This document shows positions 50,123 through 58,310 of a DNA stretch of 64,000 bases, one piece after another. The translations under genes and the position numbers were made by a program. Every line of letters starts with the position of its first letter. The stretch's first letter is position 1. The notes below the pieces were generated by a model. That model worked only from the letters and a program-made list of their open reading frames with translations. It did no database searches and was not told where the DNA came from. Source of the DNA: Agreia sp. Leaf210 (lineage in GTDB: Bacteria > Actinomycetota > Actinomycetes > Actinomycetales > Microbacteriaceae); NCBI RefSeq assembly GCF_001421485.1, contig NZ_LMKK01000004.1, forward strand, positions 1-64,000. Direction: 5' to 3'.

Positions 50123-51532
50123 ATGAAGAAGTTCATTCAGAGAGGGCTGTACTTCACCCTCTTCGTCGGTGGCCTTTCGTGCCTCGGCGTAGCCGCAGCG
50201 AACGCCGCTGACACCACCTCAGGCGACGACGGCCTGCTCTCGGGAACTCAGATCGGCGTCGGTCTCGACGTTCCGGTCGACCTCTCGGGCAACTCGATCA
50301 GCATCCTCGGGGATGCCACGTCCACGGCTCCTGAGGCGGCTCCGGCCGCTCCTGTCACCGAACCCGCCGCCCCGGCAGCGGAACCCGTCGCCGAGGCGAC
50401 GACGTCCGGCGACGACGGTGTCGCGTCCGGCAGCCAGGCCATCGTGGATGTCGCCATCCCGATCGATGTGTCGGGTAACGCGATCAGCGTGATCGGCGAC
50501 TCCGAGCAGTCCGGGGCCACCGAGTCCGCGCCCGCCCCCGAAGCCGCACCGGCAGAGTCGGCACCCGTCACCACGACGGGAACCGACTCGCTGCTGGGCG
50601 GAACACAGGGCCTTGCGAACATCGATATTCCGATCACGGTCGGCGGCAACGCCATTACCGTCATCGGTGACTCGAGTAGCACGGACAGCACCATCGGCCC
50701 GGACACATCGAACGGAGCGTCCGACGCTCCCGTCGGCGCCGGCGCCTCCACCTCGGGCGACGACGGCATCCTCGGCGGAACGCAGGTCGTTCCCGTCATC
50801 GGAGCACCTGTCACCGTGGGCGGCAACGCCATCACGCTTATCGGCGACGCCGAGTCGACCGGCTCTGCGACGACCGGCGGAACGACCGGCGGAACCGGAT
50901 CCGGCACGACCGGACCCGGCGCATCCACCGACGGAACCGACAGCGTTCTCGGCGGCACCCAGGTACTCGGCGACATCGGAGCACCGGTCACGGTCGGCGG
51001 CAACGCCATCACACTGATCGGCGACCCGACCACCACGGGATCGGATGTCACCGGTGGCAGCACCGGCGGCTCGTCGGAGAACACCACCGGCGGCGACGGA
51101 AGCATCGGAGGAGGAACGCAGATCATTCCGGTGATCAACATTCCGATCGATCTGGGCGGCAACGCGATCACGGTGATCGGCGACCCGACGGTCGACCCCG
51201 CCGGACCGACCACGCCGACGGACCCGACCGACCCCACGGACCCCACGGACCCCACGGACCCGACCGACCCCACGGACCCGACGACCCCCACGGACCCGGG
51301 TACGCCGACCACCACCACCGTGGTCCCCGCCGGTAGCGTCGCCGCCGGTAGCGTCACCTCCGGCAACGTCACCGCCGCCGGCGTCTCCGCTTCGGGTTAC
51401 ACCGGAGGCGGCACGTCGGGTCTCGCCCTCACCGGCGTCTCGGCGGCGCCGCTCGCAGGAGCCATCGCGCTCCTGCTGCTGGCCGGACTCGCTCTCATGA
51501 TCGTGTCGCGGAAGAAGGCCGCTCGCATCTGA
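50123..51532 (+). CDS. Chaplin-like six-repeat surface protein with LALTG sorting signal
   Basis: This 469-residue protein has a signal peptide (1-28 or so, ending AAANA), then six repeats of about 32 residues at 34-65, 96-127, 153-184, 212-243, 271-302 and 324-355. Each ends GGNAIT(V/L)IGD or SGN(S/A)IS(I/V)(L/I)GD, preceded by a P(V/I)-rich strand such as VIGAPVTV. This resembles the chaplin hydrophobic repeat of streptomycetes (...VPVNVCGNTVNVIG) but without cysteines. A TDP repeat spacer (364-392) and LALTG at 434-438, a hydrophobic helix and RKK tail follow, as in long wall-anchored chaplins. An amyloid-like hydrophobic surface layer is inferred. The ribosome site is TTTTGGAG. Confidence 0.82.
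   Translation: MKKFIQRGLYFTLFVGGLSCLGVAAANAADTTSGDDGLLSGTQIGVGLDVPVDLSGNSISILGDATSTAPEAAPAAPVTEPAAPAAEPVAEATTSGDDGVASGSQAIVDVAIPIDVSGNAISVIGDSEQSGATESAPAPEAAPAESAPVTTTGTDSLLGGTQGLANIDIPITVGGNAITVIGDSSSTDSTIGPDTSNGASDAPVGAGASTSGDDGILGGTQVVPVIGAPVTVGGNAITLIGDAESTGSATTGGTTGGTGSGTTGPGASTDGTDSVLGGTQVLGDIGAPVTVGGNAITLIGDPTTTGSDVTGGSTGGSSENTTGGDGSIGGGTQIIPVINIPIDLGGNAITVIGDPTVDPAGPTTPTDPTDPTDPTDPTDPTDPTDPTTPTDPGTPTTTTVVPAGSVAAGSVTSGNVTAAGVSASGYTGGGTSGLALTGVSAAPLAGAIALLLLAGLALMIVSRKKAARI
51217..51298 (+). repeat. Nine-base tandem repeat encoding Thr-Asp-Pro
   Basis: About nine copies of ACGGACCCC or a close variant (ACCGACCCC, ACGGACCCG) lie in frame inside the chaplin-like gene and encode the stiff spacer before the sorting signal. 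Near-identical copies suggest recent length variation. Confidence 0.8.
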
Positions 51533-51554
51533 GAGTCAGCCCGCACCAGCCCGC

Positions 51555-51589
51555 GCCGGGCACCGCATTCTCCATCCGCGGTGTCCGGC
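51555..51589 (+). terminator. Terminator-like hairpin after the chaplin-like gene
   Basis: GCCGGGCACCGC (51555-51566) pairs with GCGGTGTCCGGC (51578-51589), 12 bp with one G-U pair and an 11-base loop, 22 bases past the stop. No U-run follows. Confidence 0.5.
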
Positions 51590-51647
51590 ACGGGCGCGCG
51601 CGCAGCACGTCATCATGGCGACCCGGATGCTCGCCGGGGCGTTCTGA

Positions 51648-52136
51648 TCAGCGTGCTGGTGCGTTCACTGCGGCCAGCACCACCGGGTCTTCGCACCCCG
51701 CGGCGTAGCCCCGGATGCGACGGTCGATGTCACGCTGAAGCACGACGGCGCCGATCCGTTCCGCGAGAGGCGCGAGCCACTTGGGTTTGCACGTGAAGTT
51801 GTACCGCCAGACGGCGAGGGTGCTGCCCGGAGCGCCGTCGACGGGGGTGAATCGCCACCCGCCGCCGAGCTTCTCGAAGAACCACGACCCCTTGGTCATC
51901 TTCATACCCACGTTCGACGGCGGCTTGTACGACACGTACTCGCTCTCCATGCGAAAACCGAACCGCTGCACCGTGTAGGTGAACACGCCCTTCGCCGGCA
52001 CTGTGGCCCCGTGCAGAAAGTACTGCTTTCTGATGAACGGATCCCAGCGCTTGCGGATCTCACCCGTCGTCTGCGAGACGGCGAAGGCCGTCTCGACGTC
52101 GACCGGAACAACACAGCGGGACTCGACGACGGGCAT
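51648..52136 (-). CDS. SRPBCC (polyketide cyclase-like) family protein
   Basis: This 162-residue protein has the START-like fold pattern: an opening strand VVESRCVVPVDVETAFAVSQ, then RKRWDPFIRKQYFL, several beta strands, and a long C-terminal helix ending before AAGCEDPVVLA. It is likely a hydrophobic-ligand-binding protein; the ligand is unknown. It lies 11 bases downstream of the DUF2809 gene on the same strand, so a shared transcript with the kinase gene is possible. Confidence 0.8.
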   Translation of the reverse strand: MPVVESRCVVPVDVETAFAVSQTTGEIRKRWDPFIRKQYFLHGATVPAKGVFTYTVQRFGFRMESEYVSYKPPSNVGMKMTKGSWFFEKLGGGWRFTPVDGAPGSTLAVWRYNFTCKPKWLAPLAERIGAVVLQRDIDRRIRGYAAGCEDPVVLAAVNAPAR

Positions 52137-52147
52137 GCTTCATCCTG

Positions 52148-52552
52148 TCATGCGGCAGGAGGCGCAGCACTCTTCGACCGCGCGCCGAGCACCCTCAGCA
52201 CGACGTTGTCGACGGACCAGACCGCGAGCGCGCCGATCGCGTACGAGACCAGGTCTACGGCAGAGAACGATGCCCCCAGCAACAGCCGGGCAGGTGCGAA
52301 CGCATCTCCCCACTGCTCCGGAAGGCCGGTGAGCTGGAGCACCTCCACAAGGGCGCTGAACGCGAACGCGATGACCGCGAGCATCCAGAGCCGAGCCCTC
52401 GCGAACACGAGACGCAGAATCAGGTAGACGAGCACCGTGTACAACGAGTCCGCGATGAATGCCACCACCGGGCCCTCTAGCGTGTGCACGCCCAGCCCGA
52501 TCGCGATGACCGCGCACGCCGCGATGGCGAACGCGATGCGCTGCCGGATCAC
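52148..52552 (-). CDS. DUF2809 family membrane protein
   Basis: This 134-residue protein has four helices and the DUF2809 motifs GLGVHTLEGPVVAFIADSLYTVLVY and FAFSALVEVLQLTGLPEQWGD. The GTG start overlaps the kinase stop (GTGA). The function is unknown. Absence of a separate promoter supports co-translation with the kinase. Confidence 0.8.
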   Translation of the reverse strand: MIRQRIAFAIAACAVIAIGLGVHTLEGPVVAFIADSLYTVLVYLILRLVFARARLWMLAVIAFAFSALVEVLQLTGLPEQWGDAFAPARLLLGASFSAVDLVSYAIGALAVWSVDNVVLRVLGARSKSAAPPAA

Positions 52553-53241
52553 ACCGGCTCGGCGTCGGGCGCCCACTCGGTCAGATCCAGGATGCGATCG
52601 GCTGCGCCCTCGCGCGACTCGATGAGCCGCGCGTTCGGCTCGTCGACGGCCTGCACCCACTCGCGCGCCGCATCCGGAGTCTTGCCGAACGCCTCGTGCC
52701 GGGCGATCAGCCGGCGATGCCGCAGCGACGAGTCGGTGACGACGTGCCACGAGGTGTCGAGTTGCCGGCGCACCGCACCCCAGGCCTCGCCGGGGAGGAG
52801 CAGATAGTTGCCCTCGGTCACGATGATGTCGTCGCTCGACTCGATGGCGCGGGCTCCCGCGAGCGGCTGCTCGAGACGGCGATCGAAGTCGGGCACGTAG
52901 ATCGTATGCCGGGGTCGGGCGCGAAGAGTTTCGAGCAAGCGCGCATAACCGAAGGCGTCGAACGTCTCGGGGGCGCCCTTGCGCTCGAGGAGGCCCTGGC
53001 GCGCGAGCTGCTCGTCGGCGAGATGAAAACCGTCCATCGGCAGGTATGCCGCTCCCGGACCGATGGCCCGCACGAGTTCTCGCGCCAGGGTGGACTTGCC
53101 CGATCCTGGCGACCCCGAGATGCCCACGATCACGCGGCCACTCGTTCCTCGGGGAAGCTCCCGGACGAGCGCGGTCAACTGGGCCTCGACGGAGGAGACG
53201 ACGATGGGAGCGGGTCTGGTCACGGTGACTACCGTACGCAC
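52549..53241 (-). CDS. Nucleoside/pantothenate-kinase-like P-loop kinase
   Basis: This 230-residue protein of the phosphoribulokinase/uridine kinase/CoaA-like group has Walker A GISGSPGSGKSTLA, the substrate loop MDGFHLADEQL, the Walker B-like IIVTEGNYLLL, and the lid helix RHRRLIARHEAFGKTPDAAREW. Members phosphorylate nucleosides, pantothenate or sugars such as fructose; the motif set fits the unassigned YggC/FrcK-like subgroup. The start is GTG 53241, with an in-frame GTG at 53223 as an alternative. It heads a small operon with DUF2809 and perhaps SRPBCC. Confidence 0.82.
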   Translation of the reverse strand: MRTVVTVTRPAPIVVSSVEAQLTALVRELPRGTSGRVIVGISGSPGSGKSTLARELVRAIGPGAAYLPMDGFHLADEQLARQGLLERKGAPETFDAFGYARLLETLRARPRHTIYVPDFDRRLEQPLAGARAIESSDDIIVTEGNYLLLPGEAWGAVRRQLDTSWHVVTDSSLRHRRLIARHEAFGKTPDAAREWVQAVDEPNARLIESREGAADRILDLTEWAPDAEPV

Positions 53242-53256
53242 TCACCGCTCGCTCGC

Positions 53257-53262
53257 TAGACT
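53257..53262 (+). promoter_or_regulatory. -10 box of the dienelactone hydrolase-like gene
   Basis: TAGACT lies 27 bases before GTG 53290, and AAGGATT is the ribosome site, so this gene has a short leader unlike its leaderless neighbours. Confidence 0.4.
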
Positions 53263-53289
53263 TCGACAGCAGCCAAAGAAGGATTCCTC

Positions 53290-53937
53290 GTGACAGAGCT
53301 CGTCGACATCCCCTCCCCCGGATGGCCCCTCGTCTTCGGCAGCGAAGGCATGCCTGCGATAGTGCTGGTGCACGATGACTACGGGCGGCTGCCGTATCTA
53401 GAGGCGTACGCCACCGCACTCTCGAAGCAGGGGTTCTTCGTCGTCGTGCCCGACCTCTTCAACGGAGTCGCCGCTGTCGACGCGGAGGGTGTGGAAATGC
53501 TCCGATCGCGCCTCGACGAGGGTTTCGCCAGCGCGACACTCTCCGACGCAATCGCCCTCGGTCGCAGTTCCGGCGCGGCGCGCATCGGCATCATCGGCAT
53601 GGGGATGGGTGGCCGACTGGCATTGCGCAGCGCGCAGGAGGGTTCGGTCGATGCGGTCGTCGCCTACTACGCCGGATTGAACGACTCGGAGGGCGGCATC
53701 GTTCCGTGCCCCGTCGCGTTGCACTACTCCGAGTTCGACGAATGGGGCTCCGGCCTGGCCGCCGACCTCTTCATCAGCCGCCTCAAGGAGGTGGGCACAC
53801 CGGTGACCCGGCACAACTACATCGGCACGTCGACCTACTTCGCGAACGCGACGATCTCGACGGTGCTCGACAAGAATGCCGCGGCCCTGGCGTTCGCTCG
53901 CTCGACCTATTTCATGCAGGGCCAGTTGCTCGACTGA
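53290..53937 (+). CDS. Dienelactone hydrolase-like protein lacking its catalytic nucleophile
   Basis: This 215-residue protein has the DLH fold pattern: AIVLVHDDYGRLPYLEAYATALSKQGFFVVVPDLF, then the nucleophile elbow and the C-terminal half. The elbow reads IGIIGMGMGGRLA, where active enzymes have G-x-C-x-G-G; Gly105 stands in the Cys position. The usual His near the end (Y-x-G-x-x-H-x-F) is Thr182 in YIGTSTYF. Both changes are in otherwise well-kept motifs, so it looks like a pseudoenzyme, perhaps a binding protein. An Asp in FDEWGS may be the remaining triad member. Confidence 0.82.
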   Translation: MTELVDIPSPGWPLVFGSEGMPAIVLVHDDYGRLPYLEAYATALSKQGFFVVVPDLFNGVAAVDAEGVEMLRSRLDEGFASATLSDAIALGRSSGAARIGIIGMGMGGRLALRSAQEGSVDAVVAYYAGLNDSEGGIVPCPVALHYSEFDEWGSGLAADLFISRLKEVGTPVTRHNYIGTSTYFANATISTVLDKNAAALAFARSTYFMQGQLLD

Positions 53938-54055
53938 TCGCTCTCGCCGCAGCGGAACCCCACCCCGCGAAACAGGCAGAGAGGTGACGGATGTCATAGG
54001 GCGAAGGTGACAGGCCTCAGACGTGCCCGACGGTTCGGGCCGCCAGGCTGGAGCC

Positions 54056-54958
54056 ATGACCTCCCCCTCTATCCCTGCCATCCACGCGACGGCACTCGCA
54101 AAGAGCTTCGGCGACGTGCGCGCCGTCACCGGCGTCGACCTCACCGTGCAGCCCGGCGAGATCGTCGCGTTTCTCGGCCCCAACGGCGCCGGCAAGACCA
54201 CGACCATCGACATGATGCTGGGCCTCACCCCTCCCGATGGTGGAGATGTGGAGGTCTTCGGCCTCGCCCCGCGGGCCGCCATCTCGCGCGGCCTCGTGTC
54301 GGCCGTACTGCAGACGGGCGGCCTGCTCAAAGACCTGACCGTGCGGGAGACCCTCGATCTGACCGCCAGCCTCTTCGCCGATACCCGTCCGGTCGCGGAG
54401 GTGCTCGACCGCGCGGGCATCACCGACATCGCCGCCCGACGAGTCGGTCTGTGTTCGGGCGGCCAACAGCAGCGCCTGCGCTTCGCGATGGCTTTGCTCT
54501 CCGACCCGGGTCTCCTCATTCTCGACGAACCGACGACCGGTATGGATGTCGAGGGAAGACGAGCGTTCTGGAGCGCCATCCGCGCCGACGCGGACCGTGG
54601 CCGCACGGTGCTCTTCGCCACGCACTATCTCGATGAGGCCGACGAGTATGCCGACCGCATCGTGCTGATGAGCCGAGGCACGATCGTGGCAGACGGGGCT
54701 ACGGCCGACATCAAGAACCTCGTCTCCGGCCGTATCCTCCGAGCGACGCTGCCGGATGCCGATGTCGCCGAACTCGCGGCCCTCCCGTCGGTCGACGACG
54801 CGTCGGTACAGGGCGAGCGCATCACCCTGCATACGAGCGATTCGGATGCTCTCGCTCGGCATCTGCTCACCCACACGGCCGCTCGAGACATCGAGATCAC
54901 GAGCCAGAACCTCGAGAGCGTCTTTCTCGCCCTCACCTCAGAAGGAGTCTCCGCATGA
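54056..54958 (+). CDS. ABC-2 type exporter ATP-binding protein
   Basis: This 300-residue protein has Walker A GPNGAGKTTT, Q-loop in AVLQTGGLLKDLTVRE, signature CSGGQQQR and Walker B LLILDEPTTGMD, then the H-loop FATHYLDEADEYADR. The C-terminal extension (about 225-300) is of the DrrA/NatA type. The ATG is preceded by GGAG only 2 bases away, so a GTG or ATG nearby is possible but less consistent with the domain start. It is followed by its permease in an ATGA overlap. Drug, lipid or antimicrobial export is likely. Confidence 0.9.
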   Translation: MTSPSIPAIHATALAKSFGDVRAVTGVDLTVQPGEIVAFLGPNGAGKTTTIDMMLGLTPPDGGDVEVFGLAPRAAISRGLVSAVLQTGGLLKDLTVRETLDLTASLFADTRPVAEVLDRAGITDIAARRVGLCSGGQQQRLRFAMALLSDPGLLILDEPTTGMDVEGRRAFWSAIRADADRGRTVLFATHYLDEADEYADRIVLMSRGTIVADGATADIKNLVSGRILRATLPDADVAELAALPSVDDASVQGERITLHTSDSDALARHLLTHTAARDIEITSQNLESVFLALTSEGVSA

Positions 54959-55809
54959 CCACCCACATCGTGCCCGCAGAGTCGAACAGGCAGCAGACCA
55001 CTCCGTCGTCCGCCGCCCGCGTGCAGCTCGACCGCCGGGTTCCGCCGTTCGGCGGCTTCACGTGGACCTATTTGCGTATCGAGCTCGCCCGCAAGCTCCG
55101 CAACCGTCGCACGCTCATCTTCACCCTGATCTTCCCGGTCATGATGTTCTTGATCGTCGGCTATCCCATGCGCGACGTTCCCCTCACCGATACCGCCGTC
55201 GCCGATGGCGGGCCGTCGGTCGCGGCCTTCATCATGGTGTCGATGGCGATGTACGGCGCCATGATGTCGGCGACCCAGACCGGCGCATCCGTCGCCGTGG
55301 AGCGAGCGCAGGGATGGAGCCGGCAGTTGCGGCTCACGCCCCTGAACCCGCTGGTGAACGTGCTCATCAAGATGATCGCGGGCATGCTGCTCGGGCTCGT
55401 CGCGGTGATCGCGACCTACGTGGTCGGCGCTGTCAGCGGCATCCAGCTCTCGGCTGTGCAGTGGATCTCGACGGGCCTCGTCGGATGGCTGCTCGCCAGC
55501 GCTGTGTTCACGACGCTCGGGCTGATGGTCGGCTACCTCGTGCCGGGTGAGAATGCGGCGCAGGTGACGAGCCTCGCCATCGTGCTGCTCGCCTTCATCG
55601 GCGGATTGTTCTATCCCGTCTCGAGCATGCCCGACTTCATGCAGACGATCGCGGCGTTCACCCCCGTGTACGGCATCAGCGAACTGGCTAGGGCGCCCCT
55701 GACCGGTGACGGCTTCCATCTCGCCGCCCTGGCGAACGCACTCACATGGTTCGTCGTCTTCCTCGCCGGCACCGTCTTCTTCTTCCGGCGCGATACGAAG
55801 CGGGTGTGA
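54955..55809 (+). CDS. ABC-2 type exporter permease
   Basis: This 284-residue protein has six membrane helices and the ABC-2 family features: ELARKLRNRRTLIFTLIFPVMMFLIVGY at the start, ERAQGWSRQLRLTPLNPLV in the cytosolic loop, and FIGGLFYPVSSMPDFMQTIAAFTPVYGISELAR near the end. It pairs with the ATPase through a 4-base overlap and precedes a two-component system by 61 bases, which suggests stress- or antibiotic-responsive export. Confidence 0.9.
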   Translation: MTTHIVPAESNRQQTTPSSAARVQLDRRVPPFGGFTWTYLRIELARKLRNRRTLIFTLIFPVMMFLIVGYPMRDVPLTDTAVADGGPSVAAFIMVSMAMYGAMMSATQTGASVAVERAQGWSRQLRLTPLNPLVNVLIKMIAGMLLGLVAVIATYVVGAVSGIQLSAVQWISTGLVGWLLASAVFTTLGLMVGYLVPGENAAQVTSLAIVLLAFIGGLFYPVSSMPDFMQTIAAFTPVYGISELARAPLTGDGFHLAALANALTWFVVFLAGTVFFFRRDTKRV

Positions 55810-55858
55810 GGATGGCGAGGCTCGACGGGCGTGCAAGCCCGTCGGCGGCCGCGGCCTT

Positions 55859-55864
55859 TAGGGT
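55859..55864 (+). promoter_or_regulatory. -10 box for leaderless histidine kinase gene
   Basis: TAGGGT ends 6 bases before GTG 55871, so the kinase-regulator pair may have its own promoter besides read-through from the ABC genes. Confidence 0.35.
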
Positions 55865-55870
55865 GGGCGG

Positions 55871-57091
55871 GTGACGAAGATCGACGAACCGCGTAGATTC
55901 GGCCCGGGATGGCCGATCCGGTCTGCGACCGCGGGCCCGGATCCGACGACGACAATGCCTTCCGCCTTGACGTCGTCACGCGCCTACAGCTGGTACATCG
56001 GGGCGACGTTCTCGCTGTTCTGGGTGTACTCGATCATTCCGGACATCGCGAGGGTGTCTCGCTCGGCCGTCGAAAGCACCGTTGGCGTCGGCCTGGTCGT
56101 GATCTTCAGCCTCTGCTTTCTCGCGGCAGCCCCCATCGCCTGGACCCTCACGACCCGCGGTCGGATCCTCGTATGCGGGGCGATCCTCGCTCTGACACTG
56201 CTCTTCGTACCCTGGGTGGGCACCGAAGTGACCGGCCTCTGGACCTACGCCGGCGTGATCATCGGCATGTGCGTCTTCCCTTGGATCTTCACGCTCACGG
56301 CGATCGGCACCCTTACCGCGGCCGCGTTAGCTCTGCGCCTTCTCACCGGGCCATGGTCGGATGCCCTGCTGATCGTGCCCGTCATCATCCTGTCGATCTC
56401 ACTCATGATGGCGGCCTTCGCCCGCACGATGGCCGTCATCAACGAGCTCCGCGCCACCCAGGCAGAACTCGAGGCCGTGACCGCCGAGCGCGAACGGAGC
56501 AGGGTCGCACGCGACATCCACGACATTCTCGGCCACTCCCTCACCGTCATCACGGTGAAGTCGGAGCTCGCGGCACGGTTGATGGATGCCGACCCCGAGC
56601 GTGCGCGCTCCGAGATCGAAGATGTCGAGACGATCGCTCGGGGGGCCTTGGCCGACGTGCGCGCGACCGTCTCGGGTGTGCGCGGCGTCACCGCCAGCGG
56701 AGAGCTCGCGGCCGTGCGACGGGCCCTCGCCGCGGCGGGCGTCGAGGCGGAACTCCCGTCGTCGACCGACACCGTTCCAGCGGAGCACCGCGAGCTCGTC
56801 GGCTGGGTGATCCGCGAGGGCGTCACGAATGTCATCCGGCATGCGGGCGCGTCGCGTTGCCGCATCCGCATCTCCGAGCACGACGTGACCATCGACGACG
56901 ATGGACGTGGTCCCGCGGCACCCATTGGAGCAGGCTCGATGTCGTCGACGGGACTGCGGGGTCTGCGCGAACGCGTCGAATCGGCCGGCGGATCTCTGCG
57001 ATTCGGTCCGGGCGAGCTCGGCGGCTTCACCCTCACGGCGTCGCTCCCCGACGCGGCGGCGCTTTCTCAGACAGCAGGGGCACAGTCATGA
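55871..57091 (+). CDS. DesK-like sensor histidine kinase
   Basis: This 406-residue protein has five to six membrane helices (about 40-190), a coiled region, a HisKA_3 dimerisation helix with phospho-acceptor His217 (RDIHDILGHSLTV), and an HATPase domain with REGVTNVIRHAGAS (N-box) and DDDGRG (G1) and GLRGLRERVESAGG (G2). This is the NarL-partner class. It probably senses membrane state or a drug and controls the upstream ABC-2 exporter. Its stop overlaps the regulator start (ATGA). Confidence 0.9.
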   Translation: MTKIDEPRRFGPGWPIRSATAGPDPTTTMPSALTSSRAYSWYIGATFSLFWVYSIIPDIARVSRSAVESTVGVGLVVIFSLCFLAAAPIAWTLTTRGRILVCGAILALTLLFVPWVGTEVTGLWTYAGVIIGMCVFPWIFTLTAIGTLTAAALALRLLTGPWSDALLIVPVIILSISLMMAAFARTMAVINELRATQAELEAVTAERERSRVARDIHDILGHSLTVITVKSELAARLMDADPERARSEIEDVETIARGALADVRATVSGVRGVTASGELAAVRRALAAAGVEAELPSSTDTVPAEHRELVGWVIREGVTNVIRHAGASRCRIRISEHDVTIDDDGRGPAAPIGAGSMSSTGLRGLRERVESAGGSLRFGPGELGGFTLTASLPDAAALSQTAGAQS

Positions 57092-57693
57092 TCCGGTTGC
57101 TGATCGCCGACGACCAGGCGCTGGTGCGCGGTGCGCTCACCGCGCTCCTCTCGCTCGAGGCAGACATCGAGGTGGTCGCCGAGGTGGGGCGTGGCGACGA
57201 GGTCGTGGATGCCGCCAGGGCGTCCGCCGCCGATGTCGCTCTGCTCGACATCGAGATGCCCGGCATCGACGGCATCGCCGCCGCGGCAGAACTGCGCAAG
57301 GCGGTGCCGCTGTGCCGGGTGCTGATCGTCACGACATTCGGCCGCCCCGGCTACCTCGTTCGCGCGATGCAGGCGGGAGCCTCGGGTTTCGTCGTCAAAG
57401 ACACTCCGTCGGCACAGCTGGCCGATGCCGTACGTCGCGTCGCGAATGGTTTCCGGGTGGTCGACCCCTCGCTCGCCGCCGAGTCGCTCGCGCAGGGCGA
57501 CTCTCCCCTCACGGAACGCGAGACCGACGTGCTCGCGGCCGCTCGCACGGGCGGATCGATCGCCGATCTCGCGCGCATCCTGCATCTGTCGCAAGGCACG
57601 GTGCGCAACCACCTGTCGGCGGTGATTGGCAAGACAGGTGCGCGCAATCGAGCGGATGCGGCGCGCATCGCCGAGACGAACGGCTGGCTCTAG
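57088..57693 (+). CDS. NarL/FixJ (LuxR-type) response regulator
   Basis: This 201-residue protein has an N-terminal receiver with the phospho-acceptor Asp54 in LLDIEMPG and the conserved Thr/Lys of VTTFGRPGY and VVKDTPS, and a C-terminal LuxR helix-turn-helix (about 138-195: LTERETDVLAAARTGGSIADLARILHLSQGTVRNHLS). It is partner of the DesK-like kinase by gene overlap. It converges with the DinB gene, sharing 4 bases. Confidence 0.93.
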   Translation: MIRLLIADDQALVRGALTALLSLEADIEVVAEVGRGDEVVDAARASAADVALLDIEMPGIDGIAAAAELRKAVPLCRVLIVTTFGRPGYLVRAMQAGASGFVVKDTPSAQLADAVRRVANGFRVVDPSLAAESLAQGDSPLTERETDVLAAARTGGSIADLARILHLSQGTVRNHLSAVIGKTGARNRADAARIAETNGWL

Positions 57694-58211
57694 CGCTTCG
57701 ACACGTCGTGCAGGTGATGCACCGGATCGTGGATGAAGTACTGAGCCAGCGTTTCGACGGAGAAACTCGCGCCGTCACCCCGCCGGCCCGACCGGCCCCA
57801 CGCATCCGGCGGCACGGCGTCGAAGGCGTCGGCGATCTCTCGACCGGCATCGAGCAGCTGGGCCGACACGACCGCGGGGTCCTGCTCGTTGTAGCGTTCC
57901 TCGACGGCGGTCGCATCCTGATCCCAGTTGGCGAACAGCGGATCGTTCTCGACGAGCATCAGCTCGAGCCGGCCGCGCATGACCGTGAACACGTCGCGTA
58001 CGTGCGCCGCGTACTCGAGCGGCGACCAGGTGTCGCCATCCGGTCGCTCTCGCACGTCGGCGCGTCGAAGCACGGCGGGCCAGGCTGCCGCATTCTGACG
58101 GGCGAGTTCGGCGACCTCGCGGGCGTCGGCGGTGGATGCGTCGAAACCGCACTCGGGGCACGGCTTCTCGAGCACCCAGGTCCAGCTCTTGGTCTCGGGA
58201 ACGATAGGCAT
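57690..58211 (-). CDS. DinB family protein
   Basis: This 173-residue protein begins with a short extension carrying two cysteines (EKPCPECGFDAS), then a four-helix DinB bundle with the His of WSPLEYAAHVRDVF and the pair in FIHDPVHHLHDV near the C-terminus, the usual three-histidine metal site. Members include mycothiol- or bacillithiol-dependent enzymes and proteins of unknown role. TAAACT stands 6 bases before the ATG. Confidence 0.85.
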   Translation of the reverse strand: MPIVPETKSWTWVLEKPCPECGFDASTADAREVAELARQNAAAWPAVLRRADVRERPDGDTWSPLEYAAHVRDVFTVMRGRLELMLVENDPLFANWDQDATAVEERYNEQDPAVVSAQLLDAGREIADAFDAVPPDAWGRSGRRGDGASFSVETLAQYFIHDPVHHLHDVSKR

Positions 58212-58217
58212 GGGCCG

Positions 58218-58223
58218 AGTTTA
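58218..58223 (-). promoter_or_regulatory. -10 box for leaderless DinB gene
   Basis: TAAACT on the minus strand ends 6 bases before ATG 58211. Confidence 0.45.
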
Positions 58224-58298
58224 GGGAGCCGCCGAGCCGCGCCACCAGGCCATTCGCGCCAGCCATCGACGACTTCGTGCCGACCTATGTCGGGCGTA

Positions 58299-58304
58299 TA
58301 CGCT
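58299..58304 (+). promoter_or_regulatory. -10 box for leaderless DUF2470 gene
   Basis: TACGCT ends 6 bases before ATG 58311. Confidence 0.45.
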
Positions 58305-58310
58305 CGACGG

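Noticed and set aside
50200-51200. Regular repeats resembling a CRISPR array
   Set aside because: Units are about 160-190 bases apart, imperfect at the DNA level and in frame, so they are protein repeats of the chaplin-like gene.
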